Of a stretch of 44,103 nucleotides of DNA, positions 31,108-39,781 are shown piece by piece. Source of the DNA: an uncultured Bacteroidia bacterium. GTDB taxonomy: Bacteria > Bacteroidota > Bacteroidia > Bacteroidales > UBA932. The position numbers were made by a program, and so were the translations under genes. Numbering within the stretch: the stretch's first letter is position 1; each line of letters starts with the position of its first letter. The stretch lies in contig CACWOZ010000017.1 in NCBI GenBank assembly GCA_902762655.1, forward strand, positions 1 to 44,103. The letters are read 5' to 3'. A model generated the notes under the pieces. The model made no database searches. It saw only the letters and a program-made list of their open reading frames with translations, and was not told where the DNA came from.

Positions 31108-31878
31108 ATGACCTTCATCGACACGCATACCCACTGCACGGACGAGGCCTTTCCCGGGGCCGAACAGGATGCCTTCGTGGAACGCGCCCTCGCAGCTGGG
31201 GTGTCGAAGATGATTCTCGCAGACATCGACACCCGCGAAAGGGAGGAAATGTATGCCGCAGTGCAGAGGCATCCGGGCGTGCTGTATCCCATGCTTGGTC
31301 TTTATCCAGGTTCGGTGGACAAGAACTGGAGGGATGAAATCGATGCCCTGGAGGCCTGGAAGGACAAGGGGGCCGTGGCCATCGGGGAGATAGGCCTGGA
31401 CTACCACTACGGCTCGGAGTTCAAGGAGGAGCAGAAGGAGGCCCTGCGGGTGCAGTTCGAACTCGCCGCGGCCTGGGACCTGCCGGTGAACATACATCTG
31501 CGGGACGCTACGGAAGATTTTTTCAAGGTGCTGGACGACTGCAAGAGCCTGCACCTGAGAGGAAACCTGCATGCCTTCAGCGGCAGCATCGAGACTTTCC
31601 GCCGCATCCGGAAATACGGAGAATGGTCGGTGGGGATAGGCGGAGTCATAACCTTCAAGAAGGCCTCCCTGCCGGAAACGGTACGCCAGATTCCGCTGGA
31701 GTGCATACTACTGGAGACGGATGCGCCCTACATGGCTCCGACGCCCTTGCGCGGCACACGCAACGAAAGCGCCAACATCCCACTCGTAGCCGCCAAGGTT
31801 GCAGAAGTAAAAGGGATTGATATAGAGACGGTTGCGGCCGTCACGACTGATAATGCGATTAAACTCTTCGCTTTATGA
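31108..31878 (+). CDS. tatD: TatD-family metal-dependent hydrolase
   Basis: This 256-residue amidohydrolase-fold nuclease has the metal ligands His7 and His9 in FIDTHTH, Glu94 in GEIGLDYHYG, the His in NIHLRDA, the His in NLHAFSG and the Asp in LLETDAPYMAP. TatD proteins are 3'-5' deoxyribonucleases in oxidative damage repair and apoptosis-like DNA degradation in several organisms. One residue departs from the pattern: the family's GLHP motif reads GLYPG (Tyr66 in place of His). It overlaps ansA by 4 bases (ATGA). Confidence 0.88.
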   Translation: MTFIDTHTHCTDEAFPGAEQDAFVERALAAGVSKMILADIDTREREEMYAAVQRHPGVLYPMLGLYPGSVDKNWRDEIDALEAWKDKGAVAIGEIGLDYHYGSEFKEEQKEALRVQFELAAAWDLPVNIHLRDATEDFFKVLDDCKSLHLRGNLHAFSGSIETFRRIRKYGEWSVGIGGVITFKKASLPETVRQIPLECILLETDAPYMAPTPLRGTRNESANIPLVAAKVAEVKGIDIETVAAVTTDNAIKLFAL

Positions 31879-32912
31879 AAAAGACGGAAAAATCGGCCAT
31901 TCTCCTGATATACACTGGAGGCACGATAGGCATGAAGGAAAACGGGCACGGACTGGTGCCCTTCGACTTTTCGCAGATCCTGGACGAGGTGCCGGAACTG
32001 CAGAAATTCACTTTCAAGATTGATTCGTACACCTTCGATCCGCTGATAGACTCTTCGGACGTGGAGCCAGGGATGTGGAAGGACCTGGCATGCCTGATAA
32101 AGGAGAAATACGAGGACTACGACGGCTTCGTGGTGCTGCACGGCACCGACACCATGGCATATTCGGCTTCGGCCCTGAGTTTCATGTTGGACAATCTTGC
32201 AAAGCCGGTCATCTTCACCGGCAGCCAGCTGCCTGTCGGGAGCCTGCGCACCGACGGCAAGGAGAATCTGGTTTCGGCCATCGAAGTGGCCTCCGCCCGC
32301 GATTCCCGCGGAAGGGCGATGGTGCCGGAGGTGGCCATCTACTTCAATTCTCAGTTGATTCGCGGCAATCGCGCGACTAAAGTGAACGCCACAGCCTTCG
32401 ATGCTTTCCGGTCGCCGAACTGCCCCCCTCTCGCCGAGGCGGGCATCAAGATTCGCTACAACAAGGCGGTCATCCGCTATCCTTCCCCGGAGGCGGCCCA
32501 GCTGGTCATACACACAGACCTGGACACCCGCGTGGCTATCCTGAAAGTGCATCCCGGAATCACCGAGCAGGTAGCGCGCAACGTGCTGCTGGGCAGCGGG
32601 ATAAGAGCAGTGATCATAGAGACTTATGGTTCCGGTAACGCCATCTCAAAGCCCTGGTTTACCGATATCATCCGCGAGAGCGCCGCAGGCGGGAAGATCA
32701 TACTCAACATCACCCAGTGCCTGGCCGGAGACGTGAACATGAATCTCTATGCAACAGGGAAAGCCCTGAAGGAAGCCGGAGTGGTTTCCGGAGGGGATCT
32801 CACCACGGAAGGCGGGCTTGCAAAATTATTTTATCTCATGGGGGAATATGCTGATAATGAAAGAGTAAAACAACTCCTGGAGAAGAATCTGAAGGGGGAA
32901 ATCTCAAAATAA
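31875..32912 (+). CDS. ansA: Type I (cytoplasmic) asparaginase
   Basis: This 345-residue enzyme deamidates L-asparagine to aspartate and ammonia. The first active-site threonine is in IYTGGTIGM (12-20), and the second motif, LHGTDTMAYSASALSFML, holds the Thr-Asp pair. No signal peptide is present and the length fits the cytoplasmic (low-affinity) type. FTGSQLPVGSLRTDGKENL is the conserved central region. Translation is probably coupled to tatD through the ATGA overlap. Confidence 0.93.
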   Translation: MKKTEKSAILLIYTGGTIGMKENGHGLVPFDFSQILDEVPELQKFTFKIDSYTFDPLIDSSDVEPGMWKDLACLIKEKYEDYDGFVVLHGTDTMAYSASALSFMLDNLAKPVIFTGSQLPVGSLRTDGKENLVSAIEVASARDSRGRAMVPEVAIYFNSQLIRGNRATKVNATAFDAFRSPNCPPLAEAGIKIRYNKAVIRYPSPEAAQLVIHTDLDTRVAILKVHPGITEQVARNVLLGSGIRAVIIETYGSGNAISKPWFTDIIRESAAGGKIILNITQCLAGDVNMNLYATGKALKEAGVVSGGDLTTEGGLAKLFYLMGEYADNERVKQLLEKNLKGEISK

Positions 32913-32928
32913 GTATTGGCATATGAAA

Positions 32929-32936
32929 TATTTTTG
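32929..32936 (+). promoter_or_regulatory. -7 promoter box (TATTTTTG) of the exbB operon
   Basis: A perfect box 79 bases before the exbB ATG, giving a longer, AT-rich leader of about 75 bases, unlike the near-leaderless genes nearby. No clear -33 element. Confidence 0.5.
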
Positions 32937-33015
32937 CTAAATTGCGTTGATTTTATGTAACTGAAATAATTATCAATCAATAAAACATTATCAATTAAAT
33001 CACTAAAAAACAGTT

Positions 33016-33813
33016 ATGAAAAAGTTTTTCATGATTCTTGCAGCAACGGCTCTTATGGCTTTCACTGCTAACATTGCATCTGCACAGGACGCAGCCGCTC
33101 CCGAGCAGGCCGCAACGGAAGAAGTAGCACAGGCTCCCGCCAACGACCTGGCAGCCCTTACCGCAGGTGCTCCCGAGGTTCCGCTCACCCAGGCACTCAA
33201 GACCAAGTTCATCGAGGGTGGTGCAGGCTTCATGTCCCTCATCATCATCTGCCTCGTCATAGGTCTTGCACTCGCTATCGAGCGCATCCTTTATCTCTCC
33301 TTCTCCAAGACCAACACCAAGAAGCTCATCGCCGAAGTCGAGAAGGCTCTTGAGGAAGGTGGTATCGAGAAGGCCAAGGAAGTTTGCCGCAATACCCGCG
33401 GTCCTGTCGCCAGCATCTACTATCAGGGTCTCCTGCACTACGACCAGGGCATCGACGTGGTAGAGAAGAACATCGTTTCCTACGGCTCCGTGCAGAACAG
33501 TGAACTCGAAAGCGGTCTGAGCTGGATCAGCCTCTTCATCGCCATCGCTCCTTCACTCGGATTCCTCGGTACCGTTATCGGTATGATCCAGGCATTCGAT
33601 GCTATCCAGGCAGCAGGTGACATCAGCCCTAACGTTGTGGCTGGAGGTATGAAGGTCGCCCTTATCACCACTGTGGCAGGTCTCATCGTTGCAATGATTC
33701 TTCAGGTGTTCTACAACTACATCCTCGCCAAGATCGAAAGCATTACCATCGATATGGAGGACAGCACCATCAGCCTCGTTGATGTGCTCACCAAATACGG
33801 CCAGAAGAAATAA
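33016..33813 (+). CDS. exbB: ExbB/TolQ/MotA-family proton channel
   Basis: The 265-residue product has an N-terminal signal-like segment, an Ala/Glu/Pro-rich spacer (about 24-60), then the ExbB core with three transmembrane helices. The conserved LSWISLFIAIAPSLGFLGTVIGMIQAFD marks helix 2, and the helix 3 region is GGMKVALITTVAGLIVAMILQVFYNY. It should form the proton-conducting pentamer with ExbD and energise TonB. A cleavable N terminus is common in Bacteroidota ExbB. It leads a four-gene operon with a membrane protein and two ExbDs. Confidence 0.92.
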   Translation: MKKFFMILAATALMAFTANIASAQDAAAPEQAATEEVAQAPANDLAALTAGAPEVPLTQALKTKFIEGGAGFMSLIIICLVIGLALAIERILYLSFSKTNTKKLIAEVEKALEEGGIEKAKEVCRNTRGPVASIYYQGLLHYDQGIDVVEKNIVSYGSVQNSELESGLSWISLFIAIAPSLGFLGTVIGMIQAFDAIQAAGDISPNVVAGGMKVALITTVAGLIVAMILQVFYNYILAKIESITIDMEDSTISLVDVLTKYGQKK

Positions 33814-33834
33814 TCATACGCAAACTTGCAATCA

Positions 33835-34266
33835 ATGAAAAATCTCAATAAAATATTCAAGTGGGCGATGGTGCTCCTTATCGTCGTGAGCGTAGTCCTT
33901 CTCGTGTTGGGCTTCGCTGCAGGATGGAAGGAAGGCAACGTTGATACCCTGCTCACCTGGACCTACATCATGGTAGGCCTCGCTCTCGCAGCGGTAATCG
34001 TCGTAGGCCTGATCATCGGTGCCATGAACGATCCCAAGAGCCTGGTCAAGCTGGGCATAGGGCTCGTCGTTGTGGCAGCCGTGTGCTTCGCAGCCTATCT
34101 CATCGCCCCCGGCGCTCCTGCAATGGGAATGTTGCAGCAGCCCTCGGAAGCAACTCTTAAACTGACTGATACAATCCTGTACCTGACTTATTTCGCAGGC
34201 ATCGTCGCCGTACTGGCCATCGTTGTCGGTGAGATCCGTCTCGCAATCACGAATAAAAAAGGTTAA
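33835..34266 (+). CDS. Small membrane protein of the ExbB-ExbD operon
   Basis: The 143-residue product has four hydrophobic segments (about 9-30, 44-64, 73-92 and 112-135) and no recognised motif. Bacteroidota ExbB/ExbD operons commonly carry such a gene between exbB and exbD, so it is probably an accessory part of the same energy-transducing complex; this is inferred from position. A TTG nine bases upstream could extend it by three residues, but the ATG at 33835 is preferred. It follows exbB after 21 bases and precedes exbD by 5. Confidence 0.7.
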   Translation: MKNLNKIFKWAMVLLIVVSVVLLVLGFAAGWKEGNVDTLLTWTYIMVGLALAAVIVVGLIIGAMNDPKSLVKLGIGLVVVAAVCFAAYLIAPGAPAMGMLQQPSEATLKLTDTILYLTYFAGIVAVLAIVVGEIRLAITNKKG

Positions 34267-34271
34267 CGGCT

Positions 34272-34850
34272 ATGGCAAAGAAAACACCCGCGATTAATTC
34301 GAGTTCAACGGCCGACATCGCATTCCTCCTGCTCTGCTACTTCCTCATGACTACAACCATGGGAAGCCAGACCGGACTAAGCCGTCGTCTGCCTCCTATG
34401 CCCGACCCCAACCAGAAGGTAGAGGACCAGAAAGTTAACCGTCGCAATATCATCATTGTGAAGATTAACTCCGCCGACAGAATTTTGGCCGGTAGTGAAC
34501 CCATAGACGTAAGCCAGCTCAAGGACAAGATCAAGATCTTCCTCACCAACCCTACCGACGATCCCAACCTTCCTGTCATGGAAGCGACCGAGATCGAAGG
34601 CCTCGGCAACCGCAAGGTCAGCAAGGGCGTTATCTCCCTCCAGAACGACCGCGGTACCAGTTATCAGGCATACATCGCCGTTCAGAACGAACTCGTGAAG
34701 GCCGTGAACGAACTGCGTGACGAAGCTTCGATGAGGGAATTCGGAAAGAAGTTCATTGCTCTTGACGAAGATCAGCAGAAGATTATCAAGAACGTCGTTC
34801 CTCAGCAGATTTCTGAGGCCGAGCCTAAGGATGTAGGTAAAAGAAGATAG
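34272..34850 (+). CDS. exbD: ExbD-family protein, first copy
   Basis: This 192-residue bitopic protein has one transmembrane helix near the N terminus (about 16-30, STADIAFLLLCYFLMTTTM) with Asp15 at the position of the essential ExbD proton-path aspartate. The periplasmic domain (about 55-185) carries a longer insertion than E. coli ExbD, with NRRNIIIVKINSADRILAGSEPIDVSQL and YIAVQNELVKAVNELRDE. It is followed by a second ExbD after 12 bases. Bacteroidota often have two divergent ExbDs in one operon, which may form a heterodimer in the ExbB pore. Confidence 0.92.
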   Translation: MAKKTPAINSSSTADIAFLLLCYFLMTTTMGSQTGLSRRLPPMPDPNQKVEDQKVNRRNIIIVKINSADRILAGSEPIDVSQLKDKIKIFLTNPTDDPNLPVMEATEIEGLGNRKVSKGVISLQNDRGTSYQAYIAVQNELVKAVNELRDEASMREFGKKFIALDEDQQKIIKNVVPQQISEAEPKDVGKRR

Positions 34851-34862
34851 GAGGATATAGCT

Positions 34863-35327
34863 ATGTCAATGTTCAAGAAAGGCGAAAAGAAAGAAATGCC
34901 CGGTATTTCCTCGGGCTCTCTCTCCGATATCGTGTTCATGCTCCTGTTCTTCTTCATGGTGACAACCCAGATGAGGGAAACCGAAAACAAGGTTGTCGTC
35001 AAGATCCCCCAGGCATCGGAATCCGTGAAACTCGAGCGCAAGGACCTCTCTTCCTACATCAACATCGGAACCCCTATCCGCAGCCTCCAGGCTCAGTACG
35101 GTACCGATGCACGTATCCAGCTCAACGATTCTTTCAAGACCGTGGACGATATCCGCGACTTCGTTGCAGCAGAACGTGACTCCAAGAGTGAGGCCGACCG
35201 TTCCTTCATGACCATCTGCATCAGGGCCGACCAGGACGTACGTATGGGTATCATTACAGATGTTAAGCAGGAGCTGCGACGCTGCTCCGCACTTAAGATC
35301 ATGTACTCAGCAAGAAAGGGCGAATAA
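34863..35327 (+). CDS. exbD: ExbD-family protein, second copy
   Basis: This 154-residue protein has the same layout in a shorter form: one transmembrane helix (about 18-36) with the conserved Asp in SGSLSDIVFMLLFFFMVTTQM, and a periplasmic domain ending RCSALKIMYSARKGE. The residues after the helix (RETENKVVVKIPQASESVKLERKDLSSY) match ExbD better than TolR. It ends the operon, which closes with a terminator at 35347. Confidence 0.92.
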   Translation: MSMFKKGEKKEMPGISSGSLSDIVFMLLFFFMVTTQMRETENKVVVKIPQASESVKLERKDLSSYINIGTPIRSLQAQYGTDARIQLNDSFKTVDDIRDFVAAERDSKSEADRSFMTICIRADQDVRMGIITDVKQELRRCSALKIMYSARKGE

Positions 35328-35346
35328 TTTCGCCCCGGTACTATAG

Positions 35347-35375
35347 AGCAGCCCCCTTCATGAGGGCTGCTTTTT
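35347..35375 (+). terminator. Rho-independent terminator of the exbB operon
   Basis: An 8-bp stem (35347-35354 with 35364-35371) and a following T run. It separates the ExbB-ExbD genes from asnS. Confidence 0.85.
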
Positions 35376-35392
35376 AAAATACAATAACAAGA

Positions 35393-36802
35393 ATGTCACA
35401 GGAAATACTCAGAACGAAGGTCAAGGACCTTCTTGCCAAGGCGCCCGGAGAAGAAGTGTTAGCGAAAGGCTGGGTGCGCACCAAACGTGGAAACAAAGAA
35501 ATCGCGTTCATCGCCCTGAACGACGGTTCCACCATTAATAACATACAGATTGTAGTTGACAAGAATTCAACCGATCCCGCCCTGCTGGCGAAGGTCACCA
35601 CCGGTGCATGTATCGCCGTGCGCGGGAAGTTGGTCGAATCGATAGGCAGCGGCCAGGCCGTCGAGATCCAGGCATCCGGCATTGAACTCTACGGAGAATG
35701 CGACCCCGTCCGCTATCCCCTGCAGAAGAAGGATACCAGTTTCGAGTATCTTCGTACGGTCGCACACATGCGCCCTCGTACCAACACATTCGGTGCAGTG
35801 CTCCGCCTCCGCAGCCAGATGGCATACGCAATCCATGAGTATTTCCACTCAAAGGGCTTCGTCTACCTGCATACCCCGCTCATCACGGCATCCGATGCCG
35901 AAGGTGCGGGAAACATGTTCCAGGTGACTACCCTGGACCTTAACGCGCCCCTCCCCCGCGACAAGAAGGGAGGCATCGACTACGGCAAGGATTTCTTCGG
36001 CCGCAGGACTTCTCTCACCGTAAGCGGACAGCTCGAAGGAGAACTCGGAGCCACCGCCCTCGGCGAAATCTATACCTTCGGCCCCACCTTCCGCGCCGAG
36101 AATTCAAATACTCCCCGACATCTCGCGGAGTTCTGGATGATCGAGCCGGAAATGGCCTTCTACGACATCAAGGACAACATGGCCCTCGCGGAGGACTTCA
36201 TCAAGAGCCTGGTGCGCTATGCCCTTGACAACTGCCGCAGCGATCTCCAGTTCCTGAACGACCGCTACGATCCCGAACTTATCGCCCGCCTCGAGAGCGT
36301 CGTGAATACGGAGTTCAAGGTCCTCACCTACACCGAGGGTATCGAAATCCTGGAGAAGGCGGTTGCCGACGGACACAAGTTCGAGTATCCCGTCAGCTGG
36401 GGTGTCGACCTCCAGAGCGAGCATGAGAGGTATCTCGTGGAGAGCCACTTCGGCCGCCCCGTCATCCTCACCGACTATCCCAAGGACATCAAGGCCTTCT
36501 ACATGAAGCAGAACGAGGACGGAAAGACCGTGCGCGCCATGGACGTGCTCTTCCCCAAGATCGGAGAGATCATCGGCGGAAGCGAGCGTGAAGCCAGTTT
36601 CGAGAAACTGAACGCACGCATCGACGAACTGGGCATGAGCCACCGCACCCTCGAGTGGTATCTGGACACCCGCCGCTTCGGCAGTTGCCCCCACAGTGGT
36701 TTCGGGCTCGGGTTCGAGAGGCTGCTTCTCTTCGTCACCGGCATGCAGAACATCCGCGACGTCATTCCTTTCCCCAGAACTCCTAAAAACGCAGATTTCT
36801 AG
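35393..36802 (+). CDS. asnS: Asparaginyl-tRNA synthetase
   Basis: This 469-residue class IIb synthetase charges tRNA-Asn. The N-terminal OB-fold anticodon-binding domain (about 1-110) has [23 protein letters not shown] and the class II core follows. Motif 2 is [21 protein letters not shown] and motif 3 is [15 protein letters not shown] (about 440-454). [14 protein letters not shown] supports Asn over Asp specificity. It is 3 bases before udk and probably co-transcribed with it. No -7 box is evident before it, so expression may come from read-through or an undetected promoter. Confidence 0.96.
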   Translation: MSQEILRTKVKDLLAKAPGEEVLAKGWVRTKRGNKEIAFIALNDGSTINNIQIVVDKNSTDPALLAKVTTGACIAVRGKLVESIGSGQAVEIQASGIELYGECDPVRYPLQKKDTSFEYLRTVAHMRPRTNTFGAVLRLRSQMAYAIHEYFHSKGFVYLHTPLITASDAEGAGNMFQVTTLDLNAPLPRDKKGGIDYGKDFFGRRTSLTVSGQLEGELGATALGEIYTFGPTFRAENSNTPRHLAEFWMIEPEMAFYDIKDNMALAEDFIKSLVRYALDNCRSDLQFLNDRYDPELIARLESVVNTEFKVLTYTEGIEILEKAVADGHKFEYPVSWGVDLQSEHERYLVESHFGRPVILTDYPKDIKAFYMKQNEDGKTVRAMDVLFPKIGEIIGGSEREASFEKLNARIDELGMSHRTLEWYLDTRRFGSCPHSGFGLGFERLLLFVTGMQNIRDVIPFPRTPKNADF

Positions 36803-36805
36803 AAC

Positions 36806-37435
36806 ATGTTGGTTATCGGCATAGCCGGCGGATCAGGATCCGGCAAAACGACGGTCGTAAAGGCCATCAAGGACAGGCTGAAAGAAGATGTAGTGGTCAT
36901 CCCGCAAGATGCTTACTACAAGGACTCCAGCAATCTCACCGACGAGCAGAAACGCAACCAGAACTTCGACCACCCGGACGCCATCGACTGGGAACTGCTC
37001 TGCAAGCAACTTTCCGAACTCAAGGAGGGCAAGACAGTGCATCAGCCGGTGTATTCCTACATCAGTTGCTCCAGGTCCAAGACAGAGACCGTCACGGTGA
37101 ATCCCGCCGATGTGATCATCATCGAAGGCATCCTCATCTTCACCTGCAAGAAACTGCGTGACCAGATGGACATCAAACTCTTCGTGGATGCTGACGATGA
37201 CGACCGCCTTATGCGCGTGATGGCCCGCGACATACGCGAGCGCGGCAAGAACGTGGAATGGGTAATAGAGCGCTACAGCAAAACGGTGAAACCAATGTAT
37301 CTGCAGTTCATCGAGCCAAGCAAGCGCTATGCCGATATCATCATTCCCCAGGGAGGCCATAACCGCGTCGCCATCAACATGATACTGAACACGGTCGAAA
37401 AGGCTCTCCGCAAGGAGAAGAGGAGCGATCAGTAA
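36806..37435 (+). CDS. udk: Uridine kinase
   Basis: This 209-residue P-loop kinase phosphorylates uridine and cytidine in pyrimidine salvage. Walker A is GIAGGSGSGKTTV (5-17); FDHPDAIDWELL marks the family, as do Y-S-Y-I in QPVYSYI and DVIIIEGIL. The lid region is RRDIRERGK-like (ARDIRERGKNVEWVIERY), and the C-terminal KRYADIIIPQGG matches the family. It follows asnS after 3 bases and precedes the TonB-like gene by one base. Confidence 0.95.
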   Translation: MLVIGIAGGSGSGKTTVVKAIKDRLKEDVVVIPQDAYYKDSSNLTDEQKRNQNFDHPDAIDWELLCKQLSELKEGKTVHQPVYSYISCSRSKTETVTVNPADVIIIEGILIFTCKKLRDQMDIKLFVDADDDDRLMRVMARDIRERGKNVEWVIERYSKTVKPMYLQFIEPSKRYADIIIPQGGHNRVAINMILNTVEKALRKEKRSDQ

Positions 37436-37436
37436 C

Positions 37437-38141
37437 ATGCGCATCTCCAGGGACGACCGTGCAGGATTGTACATCACAATAATCGTACACCTGCTGATAC
37501 TCATCATCCTGATGGGTGTCAAACTCGGTACCGTCCTGAAAAAGGAAAGTTCCTTCGTGCTGGATTTCACGAAGTTGGAGCAGATAGAAAAACTGAAGAA
37601 GGAACTTGATTTGAAGCAGGCCATCAACGAACGTCTGAACGAGATGCTCGCAGGCGGATACGAGCCCGTGCGCAACATTGCCGTAGACCGCTCTGCTCTT
37701 AAGGACGACCGGCATTCCTCCGAGGACGCAGAGCAATTGTACAAGGATGCCGAGAAGTTGAAGCACGACCTTCAGACTCCGGCGGAGATACCCGAAGTGA
37801 ACGAGGTGGTAGCCGCTCCGGAGCCCAAGAAGGAGAAGCCCCGCGAGGAGCCGAAATACAGCGGCCCCTCCGTGCTGTCTTATGAATTGGAAGGCCGCAA
37901 GGCCAGCCGTCTCCCCATCCCCGCATACCGATGCATAGGCGCTGGCGAGGTACGGGTGAATATCACCGTGGACCGTCAGGGAACGGTGGTGAACGCAAAG
38001 GTAGATGATGGAAGTTCGGCCTCGGACGGCTGCCTGCGCTCCTTTGCCGTGCGAGCCGCGAGAATGTCTAAGTTCTCGATGAGCACCACAGCCCCGGACC
38101 GTCAGCAGGGGTACATAATATACCAGTTTGTAGCACAATAA
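37437..38141 (+). CDS. TonB-like energy transducer
   Basis: The 234-residue product has one N-terminal transmembrane helix (about 12-30, LYITIIVHLLILIILMGVKLG), a helical Lys/Glu-rich segment (about 40-125), a short Pro/Glu/Lys-rich linker (EPKKEKPREEPK) and a TonB-type C-terminal domain (about 145-234) with SRLPIPAYRCIGAGEVRVNITVD and the usual end. It would span the periplasm and pull on TonB-dependent receptors. It is coded about 2 kb after the exbD genes rather than in the same operon. The C-terminal domain is clear but the middle is unlike classical TonB. Confidence 0.8.
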   Translation: MRISRDDRAGLYITIIVHLLILIILMGVKLGTVLKKESSFVLDFTKLEQIEKLKKELDLKQAINERLNEMLAGGYEPVRNIAVDRSALKDDRHSSEDAEQLYKDAEKLKHDLQTPAEIPEVNEVVAAPEPKKEKPREEPKYSGPSVLSYELEGRKASRLPIPAYRCIGAGEVRVNITVDRQGTVVNAKVDDGSSASDGCLRSFAVRAARMSKFSMSTTAPDRQQGYIIYQFVAQ

Positions 38142-38160
38142 TAACACTAAATAACTGTTT

Positions 38161-39120
38161 ATGAAACACTTTCGTACATGGTTACTATTGGCCATAATCC
38201 TTATGCCCTTGATGCAGTCCTGCCTTGCGGGCAAGTATATGTGCAATTACGCCCTGAAGCCCACGCCTCACGGAGTGGAAGATATCGAACGCACACGTCA
38301 CAAGGCTGATTCGCTTCTGCCAGGCAGTACGGCATGGTACGACAACCTGCAGGCACAAGGCATACTGAAAGACACAACCATTACCGGTTATAACGGCCGG
38401 AAGATATATGCCGCCTACGTACCTGCAGCAGATCCCGCAAAAGCCGCCGGCACCGCTATCGTGGTCCACGGTTACACCGACAACCATTTCGTATTCCTGT
38501 ATCTGGTGAGGATGTATCGCGACTCGTTCAATTACAATGTTCTCTTCCCGGATCTCCCCTATCACGGATATTCCGAGGGTGAGGCCGCCCAGATGGGATG
38601 GCTGGACCGGTATGACGTCGAAAAGTGGGCAGAAGTAGCCCACGGCATCTGGAATGACGACTTCATGGTAGTGCATGGGGTATCGATGGGTGCTGCCACC
38701 ACCATGATGATGAGCGGTGATGAGCTGCCTCCTTACGTTCGCGCATTCGTGGAAGATTGCGGATATTCTTCTGTATGGGACCAGTTCGCCCACAACCTCA
38801 AGGATTCATTCCATCTGCCTCCGTTCCCTATCCTCAACTCGGCCTCAATAGTATGCAAGCACCGTTACGGGTGGGGATTCAAGGAGGCATCCAGCGTGAA
38901 GCAACTTGCCAAATGCGAAAGGCCGATGCTCTTCATCCACGGCGATGCCGACGACTTCGTCCCCTTCAGCCACCTGCAGAAGAACTACGATGCCAAGATA
39001 CATGGCTACAAGGAAATGTGGGTGGCAGAAGGAGCGGTGCATGCCAATTCCTATGCCCGGCACCCCGAAGCATACGTCGAGCACGTCCGCAACTTCCTCG
39101 AGAAGGTGAAAAGGATGTAA
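38161..39120 (+). CDS. Alpha/beta hydrolase lipoprotein
   Basis: This 319-residue protein is probably membrane-anchored: a signal peptide ends LMPLMQSC with a lipobox-like Cys21. The alpha/beta-hydrolase core has HGYTDN (oxyanion), the nucleophile Ser175 in HGVSMGAAT, the acid Asp264 or Asp265 in HGDADDFVP, and His294 in GAVHANSY. It resembles bacterial serine aminopeptidase S33/BAAT-type or esterase members; the substrate is unknown. It follows the TonB-like gene after about 20 bases, so may share its transcript, and lies just before the tRNA-Ser. Confidence 0.85.
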   Translation: MKHFRTWLLLAIILMPLMQSCLAGKYMCNYALKPTPHGVEDIERTRHKADSLLPGSTAWYDNLQAQGILKDTTITGYNGRKIYAAYVPAADPAKAAGTAIVVHGYTDNHFVFLYLVRMYRDSFNYNVLFPDLPYHGYSEGEAAQMGWLDRYDVEKWAEVAHGIWNDDFMVVHGVSMGAATTMMMSGDELPPYVRAFVEDCGYSSVWDQFAHNLKDSFHLPPFPILNSASIVCKHRYGWGFKEASSVKQLAKCERPMLFIHGDADDFVPFSHLQKNYDAKIHGYKEMWVAEGAVHANSYARHPEAYVEHVRNFLEKVKRM

Positions 39121-39144
39121 ATTTCAGGATTGCAAATTAATTAC

Positions 39145-39152
39145 TATATTTG
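39145..39152 (+). promoter_or_regulatory. -7 promoter box (TATATTTG) of tRNA-Ser
   Basis: A perfect box 11 bases before the tRNA 5' end. Its position fits transcription starting near 39155 and a short leader to be trimmed by RNase P. Confidence 0.55.
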
Positions 39153-39163
39153 CAGTCCCTTAT

Positions 39164-39248
39164 GGTGAGATGTCCGAGTGGTTGAAGGAGCCTGCCTCGA
39201 AAACAGGTGTACGGCAACGTACCGGGGGTTCGAATCCCTCTCTCACCG
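39164..39248 (+). tRNA. tRNA-Ser (anticodon CGA)
   Basis: The 85-base gene folds with a perfect 7-bp acceptor stem (39164-39170 with 39241-39247), a G discriminator at 39248, a long variable arm (TGTACG-GCAA-CGTACC type, typical of class II tRNA-Ser) and the TTCGAATCC T-arm. The anticodon loop is CTCGAAA, reading CGA for UCG codons. The innermost anticodon-stem pair looks like a C-A mismatch. CCA is not encoded. A terminator follows at once. Confidence 0.95.
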
Positions 39249-39252
39249 CTTC

Positions 39253-39275
39253 AAAGCCAGCAAATGCTGGCTTTT
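39253..39275 (+). terminator. Terminator of tRNA-Ser
   Basis: A 9-bp stem (39253-39261 with 39266-39274) around AAAT and followed by a short T run. It is built like the terminator at 15-43. Confidence 0.8.
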
Positions 39276-39504
39276 CGCGTTTCGTTCGGGATTCGGCCCT
39301 TCGGGCAAATCCTTTTTTTATCAGGGGCTCTGCCCCTAATGTACCCCGCGGCTCCCGGGCTTAGTCCTGCGGACCGCCCTTCGCCGTTCGCGCTGATGCG
39401 CTCATCGCAGGAAATCGATGTTCGAGGGATTGTGCGCGAGCACACCTTCTCCGCCGTTCGCGCCGAGGCATCACAGGCGGGAGAGGCCAAACGTCATCAA
39501 ATAA
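39276..39504. repeat. Intergenic repeats after tRNA-Ser
   Basis: 39318-39349 repeats 85-116 exactly over 32 bases. Around 39383 and 39452 are copies of the CGTTCGCGCTGA motif also seen near 343 and 5452. No gene is visible. This is the third copy of the repeat neighbourhood and, like the first, it directly follows a hairpin terminator. Confidence 0.55.
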
Positions 39505-39669
39505 CCGCGTTCAAGCAAGCTTTACAATCCCTACGACAAATCCCACGTGAGACGAGAAGGGGTCGTGGAATTCATCGACAGCATGGATCAGATCCACGGA
39601 ACGTGGGGCGGCCTTGCTCTCATTCCCGGAGAGGACGACTTCATAGTCATCAAGCGGGCCGAGTCTTAG
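39505..39669 (+). pseudogene. Decayed 3' coding fragment
   Basis: One frame is open from a TAA at 39502 to a TAG at 39667, and reads as a credible protein tail of 54 residues (e.g. NPYDKSHVRREGVVEFIDSM and IHGTWGGLALIPGEDDF). There is no start codon. The spacing of D-x5-R-x(8-9)-ID resembles the C-terminal DUF4113 of UmuC-type polymerases, which is a weak guess. It looks like the end of a gene whose beginning was lost to the repeat region. Confidence 0.35.
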
Positions 39670-39708
39670 GCTCCGCTGGTTTTACTTGCTTATTCCTCCG
39701 GGAACGAC

Positions 39709-39733
39709 AAGGGCCGCAACGATTGCGGCCCTT
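39709..39733. terminator. Perfect 11-bp hairpin
   Basis: AAGGGCCGCAA (39709-39719) pairs with TTGCGGCCCTT (39723-39733) around CGA. It follows the fragment ending at 39669 and lies next to a second hairpin, so it may be one of two tandem terminators. Confidence 0.6.
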
Positions 39734-39743
39734 CATCTCATAA

Positions 39744-39767
39744 AAAGGAGCCTTCGACGGCTCCTTT
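39744..39767 (-). terminator. Terminator of the Big_2 lipoprotein gene
   Basis: AAAGGAGCC (39744-39752) pairs with GGCTCCTTT (39759-39767). The minus strand reads T-rich after the stem (39741-39746), as expected for the gene ending at 39782. Confidence 0.7.
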
Positions 39768-39781
39768 AAACATGGTTATAA

